Positions 1-6,114 of a stretch of 6,385 nucleotides of DNA are shown here, one piece after another. The notes below the pieces were generated by a model. That model did not search any database. It had not been told where the DNA came from and saw nothing but the letters and a program-made list of their open reading frames with translations. The stretch comes from Pseudomonadota bacterium. Its GTDB lineage: Bacteria; Pseudomonadota; Alphaproteobacteria; Acetobacterales; Acetobacteraceae. The stretch is taken from positions 389 through 6,773 of the forward strand of contig JAKBCD010000100.1 in assembly GCA_021808205.1 (NCBI GenBank), written 5' to 3'. A program made the translations under genes and the position numbers. Positions within the stretch are counted from its first letter, which is position 1; each line of letters opens with the position of its first letter.

Positions 1-2
1 AG

Positions 3-128
3 GCGCAGGGATTTTTGTTTCACCAGCCGCTCAGCGCGGAGAACTTCGTCAAGCTTGTCGCGTCACAGGAGCGCGCCGGGCGGGTTGGGGCCATCTCCAG
101 TGCTCACAGCGCGATCGGTTCCGCCTGA
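3..128 (+). CDS. C-terminal end of a probable EAL-domain protein (cyclic-di-GMP phosphodiesterase), 5' end outside the window
   Basis: An open frame enters from the left edge and stops at TGA 126-128, giving 41 residues. The visible part begins AQGFLFHQPLSAENFVKLV. This resembles the last strand and helix of EAL domains, where a G(Y/F)LF-x-x-PL-x-A-x-x-F pattern follows the final catalytic-barrel strand and leads into the terminal helix. EAL domains hydrolyse cyclic-di-GMP to pGpG in the cytoplasm, often as part of GGDEF-EAL or sensor-EAL proteins; the catalytic residues and any sensor domain would lie upstream and cannot be seen. After the helix there is a tail of about 20 residues rich in Ala, Gly and Ser, which is probably unstructured. 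The gene ends 74 bases before mutS on the same strand. Family assignment rests on a short match by eye. The protein could be a degenerate EAL domain, and a chance open frame is possible but less likely. Confidence 0.62.
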   Translation, partial: AQGFLFHQPLSAENFVKLVASQERAGRVGAISSAHSAIGSA

Positions 129-166
129 AACGAACAGGATCTGGCAAGGTCCTCAAACTCATCCCT

Positions 167-194
167 TTGCCTCAAAGGCCAGGAATGGCTTAAT
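167..194 (+). promoter_or_regulatory. Weak promoter-like pair upstream of mutS
   Basis: TTGCCT at 167-172 matches four of six bases of a sigma70-type -35 box. CTTAAT at 189-194 matches four of six bases of TATAAT, with a 16-base spacer. If used, transcription would start around 201-203, at or beside the mutS ATG, giving an essentially leaderless message. This would fit the lack of a Shine-Dalgarno sequence there. The same gap holds a 6-bp stem (CCTTTG 164-169 with CAAAGG 173-178, 3-base loop) and a direct repeat CCTCAAA at 151-157 and 170-176. Matches of this quality occur often by chance. I see no other better promoter between 129 and 202. Confidence 0.22.
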
Positions 195-202
195 GCGCGG
201 TC

Positions 203-2806
203 ATGAAGGAAGCTTCGGGTGCATCGCCGGCAATGGCGCAATGGTTTGCCATCAAGGCGCGGCATGAAGATGCGCTGCTGTTCTTCCGCATGGGCGATTT
301 CTACGAGCTGTTCTTTGCCGATGCCCAGGCCGCCAGCGCGGCGCTCGATATCGCCCTTACCGCGCGCGGCCAGCACCAGGGCCAGCCTATCCCGATGTGC
401 GGCGTGCCTGTCTCCCAGGCGGAGAGCTATCTGGCCCGGCTGATCCGGCGGGGCTTTCGCGTCGCCATCGTTGAGCAGCTGGAAGACCCGGCCGAGGCCA
501 AGGCGCGCGGCGCCAAGGGGCCGCTCAAACGCGGGGTGGTGCGGCTCGTCACCCCCGGCACCCTCACCGAAGACGCGTTGCTGGAGGCCGGGCGGGCGAA
601 TTTCTGCGCCGCCATCGTGGCACACGAGGGCAAATTCGGCCTGGCCTGGGCGGATATCTCCACCGGCCAGTTCGAAACCGAGCATTCCGGCGCGGATGGC
701 CTCGCCGCCATCCTGGGGCGGCTGGACCCCGCTGAGATTTTGGCTTCGGAGGAAATTCCCCTCGGCCCCCATGCCGCCAGGCGGGTGGAAACCAAACGTA
801 TGGCGCTGGCCCTGCCGCTGAACGCCGAGTCGGCGCGGCGGGAGCTGGCGCAGAAATTCGGCGCCGCCAGCCTGGATGCCTTTGGGGATTTTTCCACCGC
901 TGAGGTGCTCGCCGCCGCTTTCGTGCTGGCCTATATCGAGGCGACCCAAATGGGTAACCAGCCCCGGCTTTCGCGCCCGGCCAGTGCCGGGCTTTCCGGG
1001 CAGCTCGCCATGGATGCCGCCACCCGCCAAAGCCTGGAACTCGCCAACGCCCGCGGCGGCACAGAAGCGGGAAGTTTGCTGGGTGCCATCAAACGCACCG
1101 TATCCCCCGCCGGGGCACGGCTGCTGGCAAGCTGGGTCACCGCCCCGCTTTGCACATTGGAACCCTTGCTTGCCCGCCAGGCCGCCTGGCTCGCCTTGCG
1201 GGATTCCGGCCAGGCGGAGGCTATTCGCTCTGTCTTGCGGGGTGCGCCAGACATGGCCCGCGCTTTGGGCCGCATTTCTCTTGGCCGCGCCAGCCCGCGC
1301 GACCTCGCCGCCATCAAAGCCGGGCTGAAAGCGGGCATGGCCCTAGCCCCCTTGCTGCCGGAGGGGGTGGCGTTGCTGAAAGCCGCTGCCCTTAATCCGG
1401 CTCCGCACTTGCTAACGACATTGCAAGCTGCCCTGGCCGAACCCGCCCCGCTGCGGCTGGATGAAGGCAACGCCATCGCCCCTGGCTTCGATGGCGAGCT
1501 GGATGCCGAACGCGCATTGCGAGACGACACCCGCCGCATCATCGCGGAATTTCAAACCGAGCTTGCCCAGCGCTACGGCGTCGCCGCTTTGAAAATCCGC
1601 CATCACGCCCAGCTTGGCTATGTGCTGGAAGCGCCCGCCGGGGCGGTGGAGGCTTTGCGGGCCTATCCTGAGCTGCAGCTCCGCCAGGGCATGGCCAACG
1701 GGGCGCGCTTCACCCAGCCGGAGCTTTCAGAGCTGGACCGCCGGATCACCGAGGCCGGTGCCCGCGCCGCCGCGCGGGAGCGGCTGGTGTTCGCCTGGCT
1801 GGTGAAACAAGTGCTGGAGGCGGCGGAGACGCTCGCCGAATGCGCGGCGGCGCTGGCGCTGGTGGATGTGCTGCAAAGTGCCGCCCAGCTTTCCCTTTCT
1901 GGCCGTTATTGCTGCCCGGAGCTTTCAGATACCGAAGCCTTCCGCATAACTGCTGGGCGCCACCCGGTGGTGGAAGACGCACTTCCGCCCGGCACCGGCT
2001 TCATTCCCAACGCTTGCGAACTCTCCCCCAACCAGCGGCTCATGCTGCTCACCGGCCCCAACATGGCGGGCAAATCCACCTTCCTGCGCCAGAACGCGCT
2101 GCTGGTGGTGTTGGCCCAGGCTGGTTTGCCGGTGCCAGCGGAGGAAATGCGGCTCGGGCTGGTTGACCGGCTGTTCTCGCGCGTGGGTGCGGCGGACGAC
2201 CTCGCCTCTGGCCGCTCCACCTTCATGGTGGAAATGACAGAGACCGCCGCGATTTTACACCAAGCCGGGCCGAAAAGCTTCGTCATCGTCGATGAGATAG
2301 GCCGGGGTACGGGTACGCGCGATGGCCTGGCCATTGCCCAGGCGGTGCTGGAGAGCCTGCATAACCAAAATCGATGCCGCGCCATATTTGCCACACATTT
2401 TCATGAGCTAGTACAGCTTACGGAGGCCCTGCCGCGCCTCATGGCCCATACGATGCGGGTGAAGGAGTTCCGGGGCGAAGTGGTGTTTATGCACGAAGTT
2501 ATTGAAGGTGCAGCACAAAAGAGCTGGGGCGTACATGTGGCACGCCTCGCCGGTGTGCCGGATGCCGTGCTGCGCCGGGCAGAAACCTTGCTGAAAGCCG
2601 CCGAGCGCCAGCAGAACGCCACTCTGCCCTTACCTTTATTCGCGGCCCTTCCCTTACCCCTTGACCCACAAACCGAGGCGCTGCTCGAGAGCCTGGCTGC
2701 GCTGGAACCAGACGCACTTTCCCCGCGCGAGGCTTTGGGCCAGCTTTACCGGCTGCGCGAGGAAGTGCGGCAAATCCGCAGCGGCTCTGCGGAAAATGCA
2801 GGTTGA
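203..2806 (+). CDS. mutS: DNA mismatch repair protein MutS
   Basis: MutS binds mismatches and small insertion-deletion loops as a dimer and uses ATP to signal to MutL and start strand-directed repair. The 867 residues are the usual MutS1 length (E. coli has 853). In order: the mismatch-binding domain (about 9-120) carries MGDFYELF with the intercalating Phe33 and Glu35 of the Phe-X-Glu motif. A connector domain follows. The lever/core domain begins near MDAATRQSLEL (about 270), with the clamp inserted at roughly 430-550. In the ATPase domain, Walker A is GPNMAGKST (618-626, Lys624), followed by GRSTFMVEMTE, Walker B VIVDE (694-698) and ATHFHEL (His732). The end has the family's SPREALGQLYRL motif, and LPLPLF (808-813) may be the beta-clamp contact. 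The start is the first ATG after an in-frame TAA at 191-193. It has no clear Shine-Dalgarno sequence; Met11 (233) is an alternative. After Walker B the sequence reads GRGTGTRDG where most MutS proteins have GRGT(S/A)T(aromatic)DG. Confidence 0.97.
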   Translation: MKEASGASPAMAQWFAIKARHEDALLFFRMGDFYELFFADAQAASAALDIALTARGQHQGQPIPMCGVPVSQAESYLARLIRRGFRVAIVEQLEDPAEAKARGAKGPLKRGVVRLVTPGTLTEDALLEAGRANFCAAIVAHEGKFGLAWADISTGQFETEHSGADGLAAILGRLDPAEILASEEIPLGPHAARRVETKRMALALPLNAESARRELAQKFGAASLDAFGDFSTAEVLAAAFVLAYIEATQMGNQPRLSRPASAGLSGQLAMDAATRQSLELANARGGTEAGSLLGAIKRTVSPAGARLLASWVTAPLCTLEPLLARQAAWLALRDSGQAEAIRSVLRGAPDMARALGRISLGRASPRDLAAIKAGLKAGMALAPLLPEGVALLKAAALNPAPHLLTTLQAALAEPAPLRLDEGNAIAPGFDGELDAERALRDDTRRIIAEFQTELAQRYGVAALKIRHHAQLGYVLEAPAGAVEALRAYPELQLRQGMANGARFTQPELSELDRRITEAGARAAARERLVFAWLVKQVLEAAETLAECAAALALVDVLQSAAQLSLSGRYCCPELSDTEAFRITAGRHPVVEDALPPGTGFIPNACELSPNQRLMLLTGPNMAGKSTFLRQNALLVVLAQAGLPVPAEEMRLGLVDRLFSRVGAADDLASGRSTFMVEMTETAAILHQAGPKSFVIVDEIGRGTGTRDGLAIAQAVLESLHNQNRCRAIFATHFHELVQLTEALPRLMAHTMRVKEFRGEVVFMHEVIEGAAQKSWGVHVARLAGVPDAVLRRAETLLKAAERQQNATLPLPLFAALPLPLDPQTEALLESLAALEPDALSPREALGQLYRLREEVRQIRSGSAENAG

Positions 2807-2858
2807 TCCGTGTCTCTTCATTTCCAACTGACTCCAGTTCGATTTAAGCTGGTCCGAC

Positions 2859-5648
2859 ATGCCTGAAGCCAGGAAACTGCCCGATATCTCCGCCGCCCTC
2901 GCCGCGTTCCTGGAAACAGCGGCGCCGCCCCCGCGTGATGAGGCGCTGATCGCCTTTCGCCGCCAGCTCGGGCGGGTGCAGGCGCATGTCCAGACCTGCT
3001 TTGAATCAGATGGGCTGAACGGGCTGCAGGCCGCGCGGCTGCACGCATGGCTGATGGACGAGTTGGCGGGCGCGCTGTTTCGCTACGCGCTTCGGCTTAT
3101 CCCGCTTTCCCCGCAGGACAAGCTGGCGATGGCCGCCACCGGCGGCTATGGCCGTGCCACGCTCGCCCCCTTCTCCGATATCGATCTGCTCTTCCTCACC
3201 GGCCCCAGCGCCTCCACAGCACTGAACAAGGCGGTGGAGTTCATTCTGTATTTCCTGTGGGATCTCGGGCTGAAAGTGGGCCACGCCACCCGCACGGTCG
3301 AGGAGTGCTTGGGCGAGGCGAAGGATGATGTGACCATCCGCACCTCGATGCTGGATGCACGTTGCCTCGCCGGAGACCGCCCTCTCTTCGCCAATTTCCA
3401 GACCGCCTTTCGCGCCGATTGCGCCGCTGAAGGCCACGGCGAATATATCCACGAAAAACAGGCTGAGCGCGCCGCCAGACACAAACGCTTCGGCGACACA
3501 CCCTTCATGGTTGAGCCGAATGTGAAGGAAGGCAAAGGCGGCCTGCGGGATTTGCAAACGCTCTATTGGCTTTCGCGCTACGTGTTCAACACCTTCGCGA
3601 TGACCGAACTGGTCGGCGAGGACAGCCCCGGCGGCGGCATCCTCACCGAGACCGAGGCCCGCGCCTGCAAGCGCGCCTGGGAATATCTCTGGACCGTGCG
3701 TTTTCACCTGCATTACGTCGCCGGCCGGGCGGAGGAACGCCTAACCTTCGACCTGCAACCCGTGGTGGGGGCCCGCATGGGCTATACCCGCCATGGCCGC
3801 CAGGACGGGGTGGAACGCTTCATGCGCCACTACTTCCTGGTGGTGCGCGAGGTTGCGCGCGTCACCGGCGTGCTGGAGCCCGCCCTCATCCGCGCCGCAC
3901 TCGGCCCGCCGGCCATCGCCCCCACCACCGATGCCACGCTGATCGCCGCCGGCTTCGTACTGGCGGACGGGCAGATCCTATTCGCGCCCGGCCGCGACCC
4001 CAAAACCGACCCCACCTCTATCTTTCGTATCCTCATTGAGGCGCGCAATCGCGGGCTGGATCTGCACCCGCTGGCCAAGCGCACACTCATCCGCTCCGCC
4101 TCGCTGGGAGCGGACCTGCGTGGGAACAAAAAAGCCGCCAGCCTGTTCCTCAACCTGCTCTGCGGCGACAGCGAGGACATCCCTGATCCAGACTGCGATT
4201 CCGCCGAATGGCTGGCGGTGCTGAATGATTGCGGAATCCTTGGCCGTTATCTGCCGGATTGGCGGCGCATTGTCGGGCAGATGCAGTTCGATACGTATCA
4301 TGTCTTCACTGTGGATGTTCACACCGTGCAGGCTATCCGCAATCTCAATAGTCTCGAAGCCGGGAAGCTGAAGGAGATCGCGCCGCTCTCCACCGAGCTG
4401 ATCGGGCAGATCCAGTCCCGCCGCGCACTTTATGTGGCGGTGCTGCTGCACGACATCGCCAAGGGACGAGGCGGCGACCATTCCGTGCTGGGTGCGGAAC
4501 TCGCCCTTACCATCTGCCCGGCTTTGGGGATGGACCAGGAAGAGACCGAAATGGTCTCCTGGCTGGTGCTGCACCACCTGCTGCTCAGCCAGACCGCCTT
4601 CTCCCGCGATATCGACGACCCGAAAACGATCCTGGACTTGGCGGATTCCATCCAGTCGCCCGAGCGCCTGCGGCTTTTGCAAATCCTCACAGTCGCGGAT
4701 ATCCGGGCTGTCTCGCCAAAGGTCTGGAATGGCTGGAAAGCAACCTTGCTGCGCGAGCTTCACGCGCGCGTCGCCGAAGTGCTGGAGGGCGGGCTTTCCG
4801 CCACCGAGCGCGACGTCCGCATCGCCCGGGTGAAGGAGGTTGTTGCCTCTCTGCTGGCGGACTGGCCAAGCGCGGAGCGGGAGGATTTCCTCTCGCTGGG
4901 CTATCCCAGCTATTGGCTGGGCTTCGACCCCGAAAGCATTGAGCGCCACGGGCGCATGATCCGCGATGCAAAATCTCGCAACGCGCCGCTCACGATCCAG
5001 ACCGAGCCGCTGCCCGCTCGCGCGGTGACGGAGGTGTTGGTCTACACCGCCGACCATGCCGGACTGTTCAGCCGCATCGCCGGCGCGCTAGCCATCGCCG
5101 GTGCCTCGATTGTGGATGCCCGCATCCACACCCTCACGGATGGCATGGCGCTGGACACGTTCTGGATTCAGGACGCCAATGGTGGCCCGTTCGAATCTCC
5201 GCATCGCCTGGCTCGGCTCTCCACCGTCATAGAGCAGGCGCTCACCGGGCGCATCAAGCTGGCGGCGGAAATCCGCAAGGCCACCAAGAGCCTGGTGCCT
5301 GGCCGCATGCGCGTCATCCATGTGCCGCCACGCGTGGTGGTGGATAACCGCGCCTCCAACCGCCACACCGTTATCGAGGTGAACGGGCGGGACCGTCCGG
5401 GCCTGCTGCACGACGTAACCGCCGCCATTTCGGATGAAGGGCTGCAGATCGCCTCCGCACATGTAACAACCTATGGCGTGCGCGCCGTGGACGTTTTTTA
5501 CGTGAAGGATGTGTTTGGCATGAAAGTGGAGAACGAACGCAAGCTTGCCCAGCTCCGCCAGGCCTTGCTGGCCGCACTGACGCCTGTCATCGACGATCCG
5601 CCCTCGCCGTTGGAACCCCCGCCCAAACAGTCCGTCGCCGCGGCGTAA
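2859..5648 (+). CDS. glnD: Bifunctional PII uridylyltransferase / uridylyl-removing enzyme GlnD
   Basis: GlnD is the cytoplasmic nitrogen sensor. When glutamine is low it uridylylates PII proteins (GlnB/GlnK); when glutamine is high it removes UMP, and so controls glutamine synthetase activity and nitrogen transcription. The 929 residues fit the alphaproteobacterial form (E. coli has 890). The nucleotidyltransferase active site is GGYGRATLAPFSDID (95-109), with metal-binding Asp107 and Asp109. NVKEGKGGLRDLQ, typical of GlnD, follows. The HD domain, which carries the uridylyl-removing activity, has FDTYHVFTVDVH (477-488) and LLHDIAKGRGGDHS (His531-Asp532). Two C-terminal ACT domains sense glutamine, at about 725-805 (TEVLVYTADHAGLFSRIAG) and 836-908 (NGRDRPGLLHDVTAAIS). 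All expected motifs are intact. The ATG is the first start after an in-frame TGA at 2829 and has no strong ribosome site. It lies 52 bases after mutS; that gap holds only a weak 5-bp stem (AACTG 2826-2830 / CAGTT 2835-2839). Co-transcription with mutS is plausible. Confidence 0.97.
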   Translation: MPEARKLPDISAALAAFLETAAPPPRDEALIAFRRQLGRVQAHVQTCFESDGLNGLQAARLHAWLMDELAGALFRYALRLIPLSPQDKLAMAATGGYGRATLAPFSDIDLLFLTGPSASTALNKAVEFILYFLWDLGLKVGHATRTVEECLGEAKDDVTIRTSMLDARCLAGDRPLFANFQTAFRADCAAEGHGEYIHEKQAERAARHKRFGDTPFMVEPNVKEGKGGLRDLQTLYWLSRYVFNTFAMTELVGEDSPGGGILTETEARACKRAWEYLWTVRFHLHYVAGRAEERLTFDLQPVVGARMGYTRHGRQDGVERFMRHYFLVVREVARVTGVLEPALIRAALGPPAIAPTTDATLIAAGFVLADGQILFAPGRDPKTDPTSIFRILIEARNRGLDLHPLAKRTLIRSASLGADLRGNKKAASLFLNLLCGDSEDIPDPDCDSAEWLAVLNDCGILGRYLPDWRRIVGQMQFDTYHVFTVDVHTVQAIRNLNSLEAGKLKEIAPLSTELIGQIQSRRALYVAVLLHDIAKGRGGDHSVLGAELALTICPALGMDQEETEMVSWLVLHHLLLSQTAFSRDIDDPKTILDLADSIQSPERLRLLQILTVADIRAVSPKVWNGWKATLLRELHARVAEVLEGGLSATERDVRIARVKEVVASLLADWPSAEREDFLSLGYPSYWLGFDPESIERHGRMIRDAKSRNAPLTIQTEPLPARAVTEVLVYTADHAGLFSRIAGALAIAGASIVDARIHTLTDGMALDTFWIQDANGGPFESPHRLARLSTVIEQALTGRIKLAAEIRKATKSLVPGRMRVIHVPPRVVVDNRASNRHTVIEVNGRDRPGLLHDVTAAISDEGLQIASAHVTTYGVRAVDVFYVKDVFGMKVENERKLAQLRQALLAALTPVIDDPPSPLEPPPKQSVAAA

Positions 5649-5662
5649 ACCTGCAGCGCCAC

Positions 5663-5690
5663 CGGCGTGTTATTTGACACACCGCCGCTT
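5663..5690 (+). terminator. Possible weak terminator after glnD
   Basis: Starting 15 bases after the glnD stop, CGGC (5663-5666) plus GTGT (5667-5670) can pair with ACAC (5679-5682) plus GCCG (5684-5687). This gives an 8-bp stem with one bulged C (5683) and an 8-base loop. The stem is GC-rich but is followed only by CTTTCCCCC, so the U tract is short. It may be an attenuator or a weak intrinsic terminator, or it may mean nothing. The loop contains TTGACA (5674-5679), which looks like a -35 box but has no matching -10 box 16-18 bases downstream. Confidence 0.33.
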
Positions 5691-5697
5691 TCCCCCG

Positions 5698-6114
5698 ATG
5701 CGAAAGACCATGGTCCGCAAGATTTCTCCCTCCCGCATTGGCTTCATGCTGTGCTGCTTCCTGTTGCCGGGGCTCATCGGCACCTTTGCCAGTTTCTCCA
5801 TCCCCGCGCCGCTGGTGGATGCCATGCACCAGCAGGCAGCGCTTGACGCAGTCCTGACCGCCCCCAACCCGGCGGCGCAGCAGGCCGCCATAGCCGCCTT
5901 ACCGGAAGCCGTGGATGCCGATACCGCCGCGATTGTCGCCACCGGCACCGGCGCGCTGCCGGTGCGCGTTGCCGCCGCGATTGCCAATATGCGGCGGGAA
6001 AGCGTGGCGCAGGCACGCGCCGCGGCTTATAGAATCAGGCTCATGGTGATCACCATGAGCATACTGGGCGCAATCTTTGGTATCATGCTTATGGGACCGG
6101 ACCGGAATGACTGA
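5698..6114 (+). CDS. Small membrane protein of unknown function, two predicted membrane segments
   Basis: I do not recognise this 138-residue protein. It has a positively charged N-terminus (Arg/Lys at 2, 3, 7, 8 and 13). A hydrophobic segment follows at about 14-35, containing two adjacent cysteines (Cys19-Cys20). Then comes a 78-residue Ala-rich stretch with few charges and a likely helical, basic end (MRRESVAQARAAAYRIR). A second hydrophobic segment lies at about 115-132, with a short polar tail GPDRND. Charge distribution suggests both ends in the cytoplasm and the Ala-rich region in the periplasm. The first segment could instead be an uncleaved signal anchor. No lipobox is seen at the cysteines. 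The start is uncertain: ATG 5698, ATG 5710 (preceded by GAAAG) and TTG 5674 are all in frame and none has a good Shine-Dalgarno sequence. TTG 5674 would fall in the loop of the post-glnD stem. The gene ends 8 bases inside puuB (ATGACTGA), suggesting translational coupling and perhaps a shared operon. A role related to polyamine oxidation or uptake cannot be deduced from the sequence. Confidence 0.72.
   Translation: MRKTMVRKISPSRIGFMLCCFLLPGLIGTFASFSIPAPLVDAMHQQAALDAVLTAPNPAAQQAAIAALPEAVDADTAAIVATGTGALPVRVAAAIANMRRESVAQARAAAYRIRLMVITMSILGAIFGIMLMGPDRND
6039..6060. promoter_or_regulatory. Perfect 22-bp palindrome, candidate operator for puuB
   Basis: The half-site GCTCATGGTGA (6039-6049) is followed directly by its exact reverse complement (6050-6060), with no spacer and no mismatch. 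A dyad this long is not expected by chance in 6.4 kb (about 6385 divided by 4 to the 11th, or roughly 0.002). It lies in the last part of the small membrane-protein gene (codons for Leu115 to Ser121), 46 bases upstream of the puuB ATG. It ends 20 bases before a TATCAT box, so it would cover the -35 region of such a promoter. The symmetry fits a homodimeric helix-turn-helix repressor or activator. It could also fold in RNA as a 9-bp stem with a GATC loop, but there is no U tract, so a terminator is unlikely. The dyad is certain; the operator role is inference. Confidence 0.5.
6081..6086 (+). promoter_or_regulatory. Possible -10 box for puuB inside the upstream gene
   Basis: TATCAT matches five of six bases of TATAAT and would place transcription start near 6093, about 14 bases before the puuB ATG. 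No good TTGACA-like -35 box sits 16-18 bases upstream; that position is occupied by the end of the 22-bp palindrome, so an activator-dependent promoter or no promoter at all are both possible. A second -10-like hexamer, TAGAAT (6030-6035), lies just before the palindrome and would start transcription within it, again without a recognisable -35 box. Confidence 0.22.

Noticed and set aside
975..995. GCCCGGC-CAGT-GCCGGGC hairpin followed by TTT, looking like a terminator
   Set aside because: It lies in the middle of mutS, the T run is only three bases, and such GC stems are common by chance in this composition.
104..1030. 308-residue open frame on the minus strand opposite mutS
   Set aside because: It lies wholly opposite a well-supported mutS, has no recognisable domain, and long antisense frames are expected in GC-rich coding DNA.
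3006..3713. 235-residue minus-strand open frame opposite the GlnD nucleotidyltransferase domain
   Set aside because: Shadow of the conserved GlnD frame. No motif or ribosome site supports it.
3978..5057. 359-residue open frame on the minus strand opposite glnD
   Set aside because: It is antisense to conserved HD and linker regions of GlnD, has no recognisable family, and is explained by GC-rich codon bias.
5111..5130. Inverted repeat TGTGGATGC / GCATCCACA with a CC centre inside glnD
   Set aside because: It encodes VDARIHT of the first ACT domain, a conserved GlnD motif, so protein constraint is enough to explain it.
5674..5702. TTGACA as a -35 box for the small membrane-protein gene
   Set aside because: The hexamer is perfect, but nothing resembling TATAAT lies 16-18 bases downstream (GATGCG is the best), and it falls in the loop of a potential stem.
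6091..6106. GGACC tandem repeat before puuB
   Set aside because: Only two and a half copies of a 5-base unit within coding sequence; more simply a weak ribosome-binding region than a repeat element.
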